Assembly: GCF_030253575.1 (NCBI RefSeq)
Contig: NC_080562.1
Coordinates: 26,625,352-26,689,351, forward strand
Reading direction: 5' to 3'
DNA length: 64,000 nt
Origin: Rhododendron vialii
Lineage: Eukaryota > Streptophyta > Magnoliopsida > Ericales > Ericaceae
Below are positions 54,367 through 64,000 of the stretch, one piece after another. The notes beneath the pieces were generated by a model that searched no databases, was not told where the DNA came from, and saw nothing but the letters and a program-made list of their open reading frames with translations. The first letter of the stretch is position 1; each line of letters begins with the position of its first letter. The translations under genes were made by a program, and so were the position numbers.

Positions 54367-57176
54367 ATGGATCTTTATGCAACCAATCCTGGACCAATTG
54401 ATGATTCGGTGCTGTATGATCAAGATAAGCATGTTTCATCTGCAGTCTGGGAGGGGCAGGTGCCATTTGCTAGTGGACACATTCTTTTCTTCTGTCTTCT
54501 TTCCCTCAGTACTTTTACATGGAAAATAGTTGAAAATAATCTATTTGGCATATTGACAGGAGCGCGGTGCACTAAGATGCCATGAACACACCTCAAAGCT
54601 AGATCAGTGGACCCTCACTTCCAAACAAGTTGAGTTGGTGAAAAAGGCCGGGTTTGGCTACTTGAGGTTAATACCAGCAATTAGTCTGGATAACCCTCTC
54701 ATATCTGCGCTTGTTGAGAGGTGGAGAAGGGAAACTAATACTTTCCATTTCACTGTTGGGGAAATGGCAGTAACACTTGAAGATGTCGCATACTTGATTG
54801 GACTACCAATCGACGGTGAACCTGTGATAGGTGTAACATATACCACCTGTGAAGCGGTATGCCTGAAGTTTTTAGGGAAAGCACCGGACTCTGGGTACAC
54901 GAGTGGTGGGATGGTGAAGCTCAGTTGGTTGAAAGAGACCTTTTTGCGTTGTCCTGAGGATGCATCAACTGAAGATATTGAGCGCCACACACGTGCATAC
55001 CTTCTTTATCTTATTGGTAGCACAATATTTTCCACTACCACAGGGAACAAAGTCCCAGTAATGTACCTCCCATTGTTTGAGAATTTTGACCAAGCTGGGA
55101 AGTATGCCTGGGGTGCAGCTGCACTGTCATTCTTGTATAGAGCACTTGGCAATGCCTCTCTTAAAGCTCAGAGCACCATTAGCGGTTGTCTAACTTTGCT
55201 ACAGGTTATTTAAAACTGCTTTTACTTCTTTCAGAAACTCTGTTGGTGGGAGAGGGGAGTAGGCCCGTGGGGCCTATCAGCCTAGCTAGGTTGACCATCG
55301 GATCAGACTATAAATCCAAGGGTACCAGATATTCTATGTTAGGTTGGACCGTTGGAGTTTTTGCAGTCAGGATTAAATATCCATTGGATATGAAATCCCA
55401 CAAAATCATGGGAAATAAAGTACCTTGGGGGAAGTGGTATTAATAATTCCATCACTATTAAAAAGATGTGATTATGTATTGTAGAGGATTAAATTTCTTT
55501 TCACTATTAGTCTTGTCAAACAAATGGAGCCTTAGGGTTTTTCGGGCCTGCATCAATTAATGATCTACTAACTGAAAAATTATTAGTTCAAATGCTGCTA
55601 TGATTAGTTGTTTGTTGATTGTCTTTTGTAGTGTTGGAGTTACTATCACCTGAATGTTGGTCGACCAAAGCTTAATCATGATCCTATGCATGAATGTTTT
55701 CCGTTTGTACTTAGATGGAAAGGTAAACAGTCTGGTCCAACATCAAACCGCGATGTCGCCTTTTACCGTAAAGCATTGGACACCTTAAAGCCATCTGATG
55801 TAAGCTTCGGTGCGCTTAAATTATATTCACCTTTGCAACAAGTAAAACGGTATTAATATTCTTCTCTATACAGGTTGAATGGTGTCCTTACACAGATATT
55901 AATCAGAATGTTATACCAGAAGAAATTAAACGGAATCTAAACCTTGGGAGGTCAAAGACTATGTTGATTTGTTTTGACAAAGCAGAAAGACACCTCCCTG
56001 ATCGTTGCCTTAGGCAATACGGAATGCACCAACCGATACCGGAAGACGTGCTCCGTTGGGAGAGGAAGAGCCGTGGAGTTGATGGGGGGATAGACTTGTC
56101 AGGAAAAATGGAATCAGAGCTTAGTGAATGGTCCGATCGCCGCCTTCATATTGTGGAGGGTGATGAAGATGTTGATGATAGTGAATACATGCAGTGGTAC
56201 TTGGGAATTACTAGGAAGTTGGTGGGAAGGCCTATACCTATCTCGTCTGAGTTTCAAAGAATGGTAAACTTTTGCTTGGATCTGTTAAGTGCTACTACCT
56301 CCTTTCATATTCTTGGTCCTGGTTGGGAATTCCAACTTTTAAAGGGGACATTACTGCTATTTCTAATGGATAGAGTTGGAAAGTTACTAACTTTACAAAG
56401 CTTTTGCAATGTTGGGACCTCCCACGAAAGGACCAAGAATATGGTACAGATGTAGAACATGCTAAGTCATTGCAATTATAATTTCACTTTCAAACACTAC
56501 CTTGTTTTATCATGCTTCAGTTTTTTCTCCGCTCACTACTATAATTTACCACTGGCAGAATGCCGCATTGAGGGACATTGCTCATTTAGCAGATACGCTT
56601 CCTACGCATGGGATGGATGAGCAACAGATATATTCAGTCACAAGGATCAGGTATATTGTGCATGAATGTCTGAGGGACCAGGTTGGAAGTTCCACAATAA
56701 TGGTCAACTCAGAAAATGAACTTGTGAAAAGGGTAAGGGGAAAGCAAAGGGTAAGAAGGAAAGGTGCGGGAAAACGTAAGCGGAAGGATGATTCAGAGCA
56801 ATGTAATGTGGCTGAAGAGGATGCTCAGTCCCAGTTATGTGTCACAGCCGTTGTACTTGATGCTGTTGCAGTTGACCAATCGGGGCTTTGTAATGTGGGT
56901 GATGAAGTTGAGAATTCACAGCTACGCATTCCAGCCACCGATGGTGATGATGAACGACTATGTGATGATCCTGCTAGCGTGGTCGATGACTCTCAGCTTT
57001 GTCAAATGGCCAGTGAGGTTGATGACTCTCACTTTCGGCATTCAGCTGATGAAGTTGATCCCATCAAAAAGTGTAATTCACAACCGTCTCATGCAGCTAT
57101 TGAGTTGGTTCCACAGCCTTCTCTTGAAACTAGCAATGGAGTTGCTCAGCAGAGTGATTGCAGTGTTCTAGTTTAG
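54367..57176 (+). CDS. plant mobile domain protein, MAIN/MAIL family
   Basis: Five coding exons, all phase 0: 54367-54459, 54560-55204, 55632-55799, 55874-56263, 56559-57176, giving 637 residues. It starts MDLYATNPGPIDDSVLYDQD after an upstream acceptor. Residues about 32-440 are the plant mobile domain, with ERGALRCHEHTSKLDQWTLT, FGYLRLIPAISLDNPLISAL, RWRRETNTFHFTVGEMAVTL, AYLLYLIGSTIFSTTTGNKV and LPDRCLRQYGMHQP. Arabidopsis MAIN and MAIL1 are nuclear proteins needed for meristem maintenance and silencing of transposons and some genes; MAIL1/MAIN act with a PP7-type phosphatase. The tail has a basic nuclear-localisation-like stretch (RVRRKGAGKRKRKDD), then an acidic region with degenerate repeats around V(D/E)(D/N)SQL(C/R). 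The domain also occurs in Gypsy and Mutator-like transposons, but this intron-rich intact copy looks like a host gene. Similarity seems closest to MAIL2-type proteins; I am not certain. Confidence 0.9.
55253..55535. mobile_element. possible MITE in intron 2 of the MAIL-family gene
   Basis: The stretch contains GTGGTATTAATAATTCCATCACTAT and ends TCTTGTCAAACAAATGGAGCC. It shares sequence with 29,920-30,020 (GTAGTATTAATAATTCTATC, CTGACCAAACAAATGAATCC). Its left end is not resolved. Confidence 0.35.
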
Positions 57177-59955
57177 AGTATGGAGACAATCATTCAATTT
57201 TGTAGATGTTATTCTTTCAGGTTTGTGCAAGAGGTTTGTCCTTGTCGCCCATTTGATCATCTTAAGCTCCATTTTTTTTGACAAAAAAAGTTCATTAAAT
57301 ATGTGCTTTTTCCTTTCGATGTCCAACTTTTGGTTGACGCATGAAACATGACTCTGCAAGAGAAATTCATCTTCCTTTTGTTTTCTGCATTTGGTTTACA
57401 CATGGAAAATATTTTTGTACCCAGTGACGGTAGAGATGGAGCCCATTAGTCGAGCATTAGTCTCGAGTCATTAACCGATGAGAATACATAGCTTGCAATA
57501 GTTGAGGCTGCAATGTGCATCTAAGCACTAAGATCATCAATCCAGCGCTCTGGAGCCCTTACTAGATTGCTATGTCGTATGTTTACAAACCATCTTCAGG
57601 AATTTATTTTAGTAAAGAATGTTTTAACCTAACTTTTGTGCAACCAAACATTGGGATGTGCGGAAAACATTTTCTTGGAAAAGTATCTAATGTTGAAACA
57701 AAGAGAGCCTTAATGATCTTTTGCTATGCTGTAGGTTGAATCTAATTTATATTTCTGTTTTCTCAATACAGGCTGTCTCGGCTGTGGCGCATATTCCTAG
57801 CCAAGTGTAGTGCAGCCAAGTGTAGTGCAGATTAGGAGGAGTGATTAGAGACCAAAGCTCCATTGCCCCGTGCCCTGAGGGCTTTGAATTATTAGCCAGC
57901 TGATTTTGAGCAAGTTAGTGAGCTTTGTTCAATTGTCCTTATAACTGTTTGCCATATATTAACCCATTTCAAGTGTCTCTGTATTTCTTTATGGTTTGTC
58001 TTACTACTTCACATAGATGCTTTTGAAATCATATATGCATGTGGCTTCACTAAATCATTGAACTGCTGCCATTTCAACTTTAATTTTTTTTCACAGGGGA
58101 ATGTTTATTGATTGATAGCACAGTGGACCTGTTTGGTTAGGTTTATGACTTTATTTTGGAATTGCAGAAATCCCACGCATGGCATTGGCAAAGAACTACT
58201 TATCCATTCTGATGCCTACTTTGTAGATGCTATTATGCCGATTTTTCAATCATTTAACACATTGAGAAAATTATCCGTAAATTTTATGGTCTTACTTGAA
58301 GATTTGCTAAGCACTTGAAATGGTAGTTTTAGAACAGCTTTCTGTTACTTTAATGGTAGTAGTTTTAGAATGGCTTTTCTCGTTCTTCCTTGGTATGATT
58401 GCAAAGCATCATCTAAGAGTATTAATTTATATGTCTGAGTTCCATGATTTCCTTTCTACCTCTCTACTTGGTTTCTCCTTCGTTTTTTCCCAAACTTTGA
58501 ATTTTGGTTTGCCCATCTTGTCTTATCTGTCTATTGATGCTTACATTTCACCCCAGCATTTGTTGTCTCATTGGACCTTTGCTTAGATTTTGCTGACTTG
58601 CTCTAAATTCTTTCTGTATTTTTGAAGCTTTTCTGTTGTTGATTTTCTTCTTTCGAAATTTATATCTTCATTTGGTTGTTGTTGCTGCTGCTGTTGCAGA
58701 GAAAAAATATGAATTCTTCCATACATTGTGTCACTTTTATACCTTACTTCCCTGATAACATAAGTCCTGATATGATTGAAATTCTGCAAGTTTTCCTTGG
58801 TGGTGGCGTTCGATGTATATTTGGTCTCTGTTTGTGCACAAGAACGAGCTTTTATACTCACTCAGCCATGCCTTTTGCTAGGACAATTGTAATTATTGAA
58901 TTACTATTCCTGTAAGATCCTTTAGAGGATTTTGTTGTTTGTGATCGTCAAGAGTGTTGATGTCTTTTATAATGATTCAAGTGAGTTTGTTCATTCTGGG
59001 GGGTTAAATTTGTCGTGGCACATGTATGTTCCAAAGAGAGCGTGTCCCAGGTATCTTTTTGGATGTACTTAGTTTTAAACGCGCACAGTGTGTCTGCGAA
59101 GTCATGGAGACTTGTTCCGTGTTTTTGCACATACCTTCACTGAGAATTCATGTTGTTCGTGGTACTTGCACTTAACTCAAGTGGTAGTACCCCTTAGATT
59201 ATAACAATAGGTTTCAGGTTTGAATAAAGCACGCTAACATATGGGCAGAATCAGGAATTTCAGTTAAGTGCCGAAGCTTGAGACTTGGAGTTTTCCCGGT
59301 TTGGTTTGGGCTTCTAACGATGTTTTTTTTAAAAAAAAAAAATTAAACTTTTTGCTACTAACTAACTTGTATATGTTTCCTTTATTTTTAGTTCAAGGAA
59401 GTGATTTTAGCACTTAGAAATTTGCATTTTACCCTCTCAGATGGGAGTGAGTGTAAACTGCACAAACTAGAGTGTTCAAATCATTTCTTGTGTAATATGA
59501 TGCTCAATTTACTTTAGGGGTTGTCAATGCAATACATTAGTGATAGTTTGATACTTATTATTATTTGTTGCATATACGAGTATATTCCTCAAAAAATTGG
59601 GGGTGGCCATAACACCTTGTCTAAGGTTGGTACACCTTGTCTAAGGTTGGTTGGAGCCGTTCGTGAACTGTTCAAAACTCAAGTAAAAAAATTGACTTTG
59701 AGATTAGTCATTTTGGTATCAACAAGTGGACTTGCTAACCCATCCAAACAAAACAACTTGGCTTTCTTCATTCGTTTTCATGTCGTTTCACCTTTCCGTT
59801 TTCCTTTTCCCTCCATAAATTCAAGATCCAAACTTAATGTCAATAAGATGCACCCTGTGACAAGTGATTTCTATACTTGGTCGTAAAAGTAAAATTGTCA
59901 CCTAAAATAATGCATTACTACTAGTAGTTAGTATGATATAAAGTGCATTCACAGT
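57177..59955. other. 3' flank of the MAIL-family gene; no further gene seen
   Basis: AT-rich DNA with T-rich runs and short frames only. An acceptor-like TTTTCTCAATACAG at about 57,771 could belong to a 3' UTR intron of the upstream gene. GCTGTCTCGGCTGTGGCGCA follows it, with the short tandem GCCAAGTGTAGTGCA at 57,809-57,831. Nothing else is recognised. Confidence 0.45.
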
Positions 59956-60699
59956 AGAATTGTAAAGACCCGGTATTTTTAATAAATAATAATAATTTCC
60001 AAAACAAAATTAATATTTTGCTCGTAATTTTATTTAATGCAAAAAAATTATTTATATCGTCACGCCAATTTTATTTCCATAATCGATTGTGCACGCACGT
60101 ATCCAACGAGTAATTTTCCTAATGTGTGCATGAGTTGCACCGGATCATTTTTTTTCTAATCCAAACCAATACTCCACAAGCACCTCACCTCCTTCTCCCC
60201 AGCCGAAACCCACCTTCTCCCCCTGCAAAAATTCAGACTCCCCCACCATACCTCCTATCCCATCCAACACATCATTGCCCAAGAGTTGTTAACCTCCCTC
60301 CAAAAATCCAAACCCATTTTATATCCCACTTTCCATTTCTTTTTCCCAGCCTTCTTCCATTTCGGCAGAGAGAGAAGGCAGCCCGAACTCCTCCATCAAC
60401 CCGTTCATCACCACCGGAGCACCTCCACCATCTTCAGCCGTATACACCGTAACCACCCACCACCACCGAACTCCTCCACTACCGCCAAGCTCACCACCAA
60501 AATCATCTCCATTTCTGTCCCAAATGGCCGTGAGACCTGCCCCGTTGTCGTGCGTTCGATCCGACGAGCTCCATTGCCGTTCCGAGCTCCAACCCGCCGC
60601 CGTCTCTTCCCGAACCCCGTTTTGCCGGACGAGAGGTAGTCCGAACTCACCTCCCTAAATATATATTATGTTTCGTATTGATTGTTTCATGTTTCGGTA

Positions 60700-61045
60700 T
60701 GATAATAATCAAACCCACCGTTGTCGGTCGAGCCGGCCGAGATCCTCTGTTTTTCCGAAATGAAACAGTAACTCGGGAAAACTTGGTTGAAAAATTAGTT
60801 GTAATAATTACAGTTCAGTCCCTCATGATTGAAGAGCTTACAAATCTATTTCGTGAGTAGTTAAAGTTAATATTAAGCCCCAAAGTTAATTAATTTTCGA
60901 TTCCGACACTGCCGGCCGAACCGATCGAAACCCACTGTTTTTCCCAAAAATGGTAGCCACTGGATTTGAAAAATTCTCAGAATATTTACAGTTTAGTCCC
61001 TCAAGTTAGATTAGTTTATAAATCTAACCCTTGAAAATTTAAGAC
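60700..61045. repeat. diverged tandem duplication inside the 2.3 kb solo LTR
   Basis: Two units, about 60,705-60,860 and 60,890-61,040, share a (C/G)GGCCGA(G/A) stretch, ACCCACTGTTTTT-like, TTTACAGTT(T/C)AGTCCCTCA and (A)CAAATCTA segments in the same order. Confidence 0.6.
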
Positions 61046-61435
61046 TAAGATTATAAGTCCCGAGGTGATTAAGAGTAAATCGTAGACTTTAGTTTCAAAA
61101 AAAGAAAAGAGACAATAAAAGGAGTAACTTAATTTACATCGCAAGGTTAAATAGTTTTAGCATGTTAGTATGTTTAGTTGGATCACTGAATCGCATGATT
61201 AAATTAAACGTATGATAAATTAATATGTGTTTAGCTTTATTGCATGATTTGTTATTATCGCGAATTTAATTGTTGTTAGTCTGTGAGCATGTTTCGAAAA
61301 ATGTTGAACTGTGAAATATTGTTATATTGATAGTTTGGACAAATAGGTTCCTGGGTTGGTTGCGATGTGCGGACTTATCATCTTAAACGTTGAAATAGGG
61401 TTAACTGAAAATGGAATAAAGTGAGAGGCTGTGAT

Positions 61436-61502
61436 TGTGACTCCGGACAAGGAATCCGGGGATTGAATTGTGATTCCGGACAAGGAATCCGGGGATTAAA
61501 TT
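61436..61502. repeat. tandem pair, CCGGACAAGGAATCCGGGGA
   Basis: Two direct units of about 33 bp in the solo LTR. The core contains the inverted pair GGATTCC-type CCGGA...TCCGG. Confidence 0.85.
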
Positions 61503-62439
61503 GTTGGAGGTTGATTGGTGGTGATTTGTTGAAAGCGTTGATTTACGAACCCTGAGTACGACATGGTGGTGATCGGCTCTCGGATGTTTGGGACGGGACA
61601 TAAGGGTGGTATTGTGCTTGTGTCACAACCCGGACTTGAATGTGCTCGCGTGCGCATCCGGTGAAGTTTTATCCGAACTTATGGTCGCGGATGGGATACC
61701 GGGTATATAACTTAGGTATTTTTCATCCGGATCTGGAAAAGGGGAGTCGGACCACACCAGTGCCTTACGCCAGAGGTTATGGGTAGGAACGGATCTGTGG
61801 ATAAGATCCGAGATTTCACTTAGGTTAAAGAATAGTGATGAAATAATGGATTTGTTATCTTCTAATGTTATTCTTATTGCATTGATGGTATTTTTATTGC
61901 ATTCCTATTATATATCTTGTTGCTTGTAAGTTATGGGTTCGGGTGGGTTTTGGCTACTGAGCGTCATTGCTCACGGTACTATGTTGCCCTGGTAACTCGA
62001 ATGCCAGGTAGCGAAGACGGAGCAGAAGTGTCGTACGATTCGATCGAGTTCAATCCTATTGTGAAAGAAGCTGAAAACTTTGGTTTCCGTGCGCATAGTC
62101 ACTCTGATTAATTTAACTCGACTTTATTTTGGAAGCTTCTAAGTTTATTTGAAAATTGTAATATGTTGATTTATTCAAAACGATTGTAATATAATGACAT
62201 ATGCTTTTAAACTAGTGACGTAGTAAATTTATAAATTTCTTTTGTGAAAATAATCTTTTAAATATTTTTTTAATGTCTTTGAATTTTCGGGGCGTTACAA
62301 GAATAAGTAAAAGTGAATAATCAAAACATGATACATTAGATTTTGATTATCTATTTAAAGGTTGCTAAAATTAACCATATAAAGTCTCATATTGGTTATT
62401 TTTTGCTCATAATCAAAATCAATGGGCCTATTGGTTTCT

Positions 62440-64000
62440 TTTCTGAGTTTCCTCCAAATTTTCCCCCTTTATTTCAAGAATATTTTTTGAAAAACTAGTT
62501 TTTCAAAAAATAGTTTGAAAAACTAATTTTTCAAAAATAGTTTATGTTAAAAACAGTTTTTAATAATAAAAATATGTTTTTGGAAAAAAACAGTTTATTA
62601 AACAGTTTTCGGAAGGAGGAAAAAACAACTTAAGTTAAAAATAGTTATATAAAAAAATAGGTTATGAAGAAAATTTTGTGTAAAAAAAAAACAGTTTTTA
62701 TAAAAAAAAGTTCATAAAAACAGTTTTTATAAAAAAAAGTTCATAAAAACAGTTTTTTTTTTAAATAGTTTTTTAGAATTATTTTTTTGAAAATATTGTT
62801 AAGAGAGAGAAGGTTTTTGTGTAATGATTAATGTACTTGATTGAGAAAATGTGAGAATCACTAAATTTGGTTATTGGCAAAAGGTTATTAGTTTTGGGCG
62901 TTGCTATTCACAGCCCTTTATTTTCTTCCACAACCCACTACATTTCGGTAAATGGTTGTTGAAAATCATACATAACATTTCGGTAAATAGCTGTTGAAAA
63001 TAAGATTATATTTCAGTAACTACATGTCGAAAATATGTTCAACTTTCGGTAAACAACTGCCGAACATACATTTTCGGTAAATAGCTGTTGAAAAAAATAT
63101 TATATTTCGGTAATTAGATGTTGAAAATATATCTCAATTTCGGTAACTAACTGTCGAGTATAATTGGAAATTTTTAACGGGCTATGAGAGAAAATAAAAG
63201 GCTGCGAATAGCAGCGCCCTTAGTTTTGATTATTCAAAGACCAAAATTTAATGAGTTGCTAAAAGATTGTTAAGTTTAGTTATTACAATGTAAGTACTTT
63301 CTTGAGCAAACATTACTAAATTTAACAACTTTTTAATTTTGTTTATACACCGTTGATGCTCAACTTATTTTAACTTTTCAACCTCAAGAACTGGAGATGA
63401 CAATCTCGTCTGAAAAGGTTATATACTAACGGAACTGATCCGCATGAAGCAGGTTTACTCTATGTTTTTTACTGCAAACTTGGTTTAGAGCATCCACAGT
63501 AGTATAATCAAAACTAAAATGTTGATAAGATTAGCAATATTTGCTCAAAAAAGAGCTCACAGTGGAATAATCAAACTTAACAACATCTTAGCAACTCATC
63601 AAATTTTGGCTATTGGATAATCAAAACTAGCAACTTTTTGCCAATAATCAAATTTAGTTATCCTCATATTTCCTCAATCAAGTACACCATCATTACACAA
63701 AAATATTCTCTCTTTCATTTTCAACATATTTCTAAGAAAAATACTTGTAAAAAAAGTTTTAATTTTTTTTGCAAAAACTGTTTTTTTTTTTTGGGAAAAC
63801 TATATTTTTTTTTGCAAAAACTGTTTTAAATTTTTTTTTTCAAAAACTATTTTTTTATTGAAAAACTTTTTTTTAACTTTTTCTGGAAAACTTTATTTTT
63901 TTAAATCAAAGTTTTCAAAAAACTATTTTCTCTTTTTCTAATAACATGTTTTTATTAGTTTGAAACCTATTTTTAAAAAATTATTTTCTATGTTCACAAT
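62440..64000. repeat. long inverted repeat, right arm cut by the window end
   Basis: The left arm (about 62,440-62,890 plus 63,220-63,300) and right arm (about 63,500-64,000) are inverted relatives. GTACTTGATTGAGAAAATGTGAG pairs with CTCATATTTCCTCAATCAAGTAC, GGTTATTGGCAAAAGGTT with the mirrored CTTTTTGCCAATAATC, and the outer parts are arrays of AAAAACAGTTTTTATAAAAA and TTGCAAAAACTGTTTT. This fits a large hairpin or long-arm MITE centred near 63,400. Its right end lies beyond the window. Confidence 0.65.
62897..63219. mobile_element. MITE inside the inverted repeat, TSD TTAGTTTTG
   Basis: 323 bp, with ends GGCGTTGCTATTCACAGCCC and GGCTGCGAATAGCAGCGCCC. TTAGTTTTG is duplicated at 62,888-62,896 and 63,220-63,228 (8 or 9 bp, because the terminal G is ambiguous). 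The interior is six or seven diverged direct repeats of about 37 bp around TTTCGGTAA(A/C)TA and TGTTGAAAAT. Confidence 0.88.

Larger units (their letters stand above)
59961..62299. mobile_element. solo LTR, 2,339 bp, TSD AGAAT
   Basis: It begins TGTAAAGACCCGG and ends CGGGGCGTTACA (TG...CA) with perfect AGAAT duplications at 59,956-59,960 and 62,300-62,304. No primer-binding site or protein domain is present. The proline-rich frames at 60,126-60,639 and the frame at 61,917-62,111 are part of the LTR. The length suggests a long-LTR Gypsy-type family, but that is inference. Confidence 0.9.

Noticed and set aside
60126..60650. Proline/serine-rich frames on + and a 80-codon frame on -
   Set aside because: They lie inside the 2,339 bp solo LTR; GC-rich low-complexity sequence keeps several frames open at once.
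62500..63900. Regularly spaced AAAAACAGTTTTT units resembling a CRISPR-like array
   Set aside because: Units are AT-rich, variable in length and without unique spacers; they are simple-sequence arms of an inverted repeat in a plant genome.

Overview
This window looks like nuclear DNA of a flowering plant, most likely a eudicot. It is AT-rich, with long intergenic spaces, GT-AG introns, (GA/CT)n microsatellites and a dense, nested load of plant transposons. Ericales is possible from the look of some repeats, but that is only an impression. No rRNA, tRNA, CRISPR or prokaryotic feature was seen.

Two complete protein-coding genes can be reconstructed, both on the + strand. The first, at 36.4-48.4 kb, is serine/threonine protein phosphatase 5 (PP5/PAPP5): 13 coding exons, N-terminal TPR repeats, an in-frame membrane-anchor cassette exon and a PPP catalytic domain. 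The second, at 54.4-57.2 kb, encodes a plant mobile domain protein of the MAIN/MAIL family in five coding exons; its 5' UTR exon may lie near 50.2 kb. A third possible gene on the - strand at 1-7.5 kb is supported only by splice-bounded, partly phase-matched exons and is not identified.

The rest is transposons and broken genes. 0-9.5 kb: an 0.8-0.95 kb direct duplication, MITEs (one Stowaway), the unidentified - strand exons and two short Ser/Pro-rich reading frames. 9.5-12 kb: a PIF/Harbinger-type MITE cut by a 1,690 bp solo LTR. 13-16 kb: remains of an unknown gene, then a TRAF-type zinc-finger exon split by a 902 bp solo LTR. 18-26.7 kb: a captured reductase (SDR) exon, a decayed PIF/Harbinger element (ORF1 and DDE transposase), and in its 3' flank a Ty3/Gypsy copy whose right end is an inverted piece of its own LTR, the whole flanked by a GGGAC duplication. 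27-35 kb: a frameshifted MIP1-type leucine-zipper fragment and many nested MITEs. 35-48 kb: PP5, whose introns hold a TRIM with a Mutator-like MITE inside one LTR and a second Mutator-like MITE. 48-54 kb: pieces of L1 and RTE LINEs, the RTE split by a MITE with a perfect 9 bp duplication. 60-62.3 kb: a 2,339 bp solo LTR. 62.4-64 kb: a long inverted repeat split by another MITE and cut by the window end.

Target-site duplications were read by eye at many insertions and give a relative order of events. The most unusual object is the Gypsy copy with an inverted terminal LTR segment at 24,407-26,742. No previously unknown gene system was found beyond these structures.
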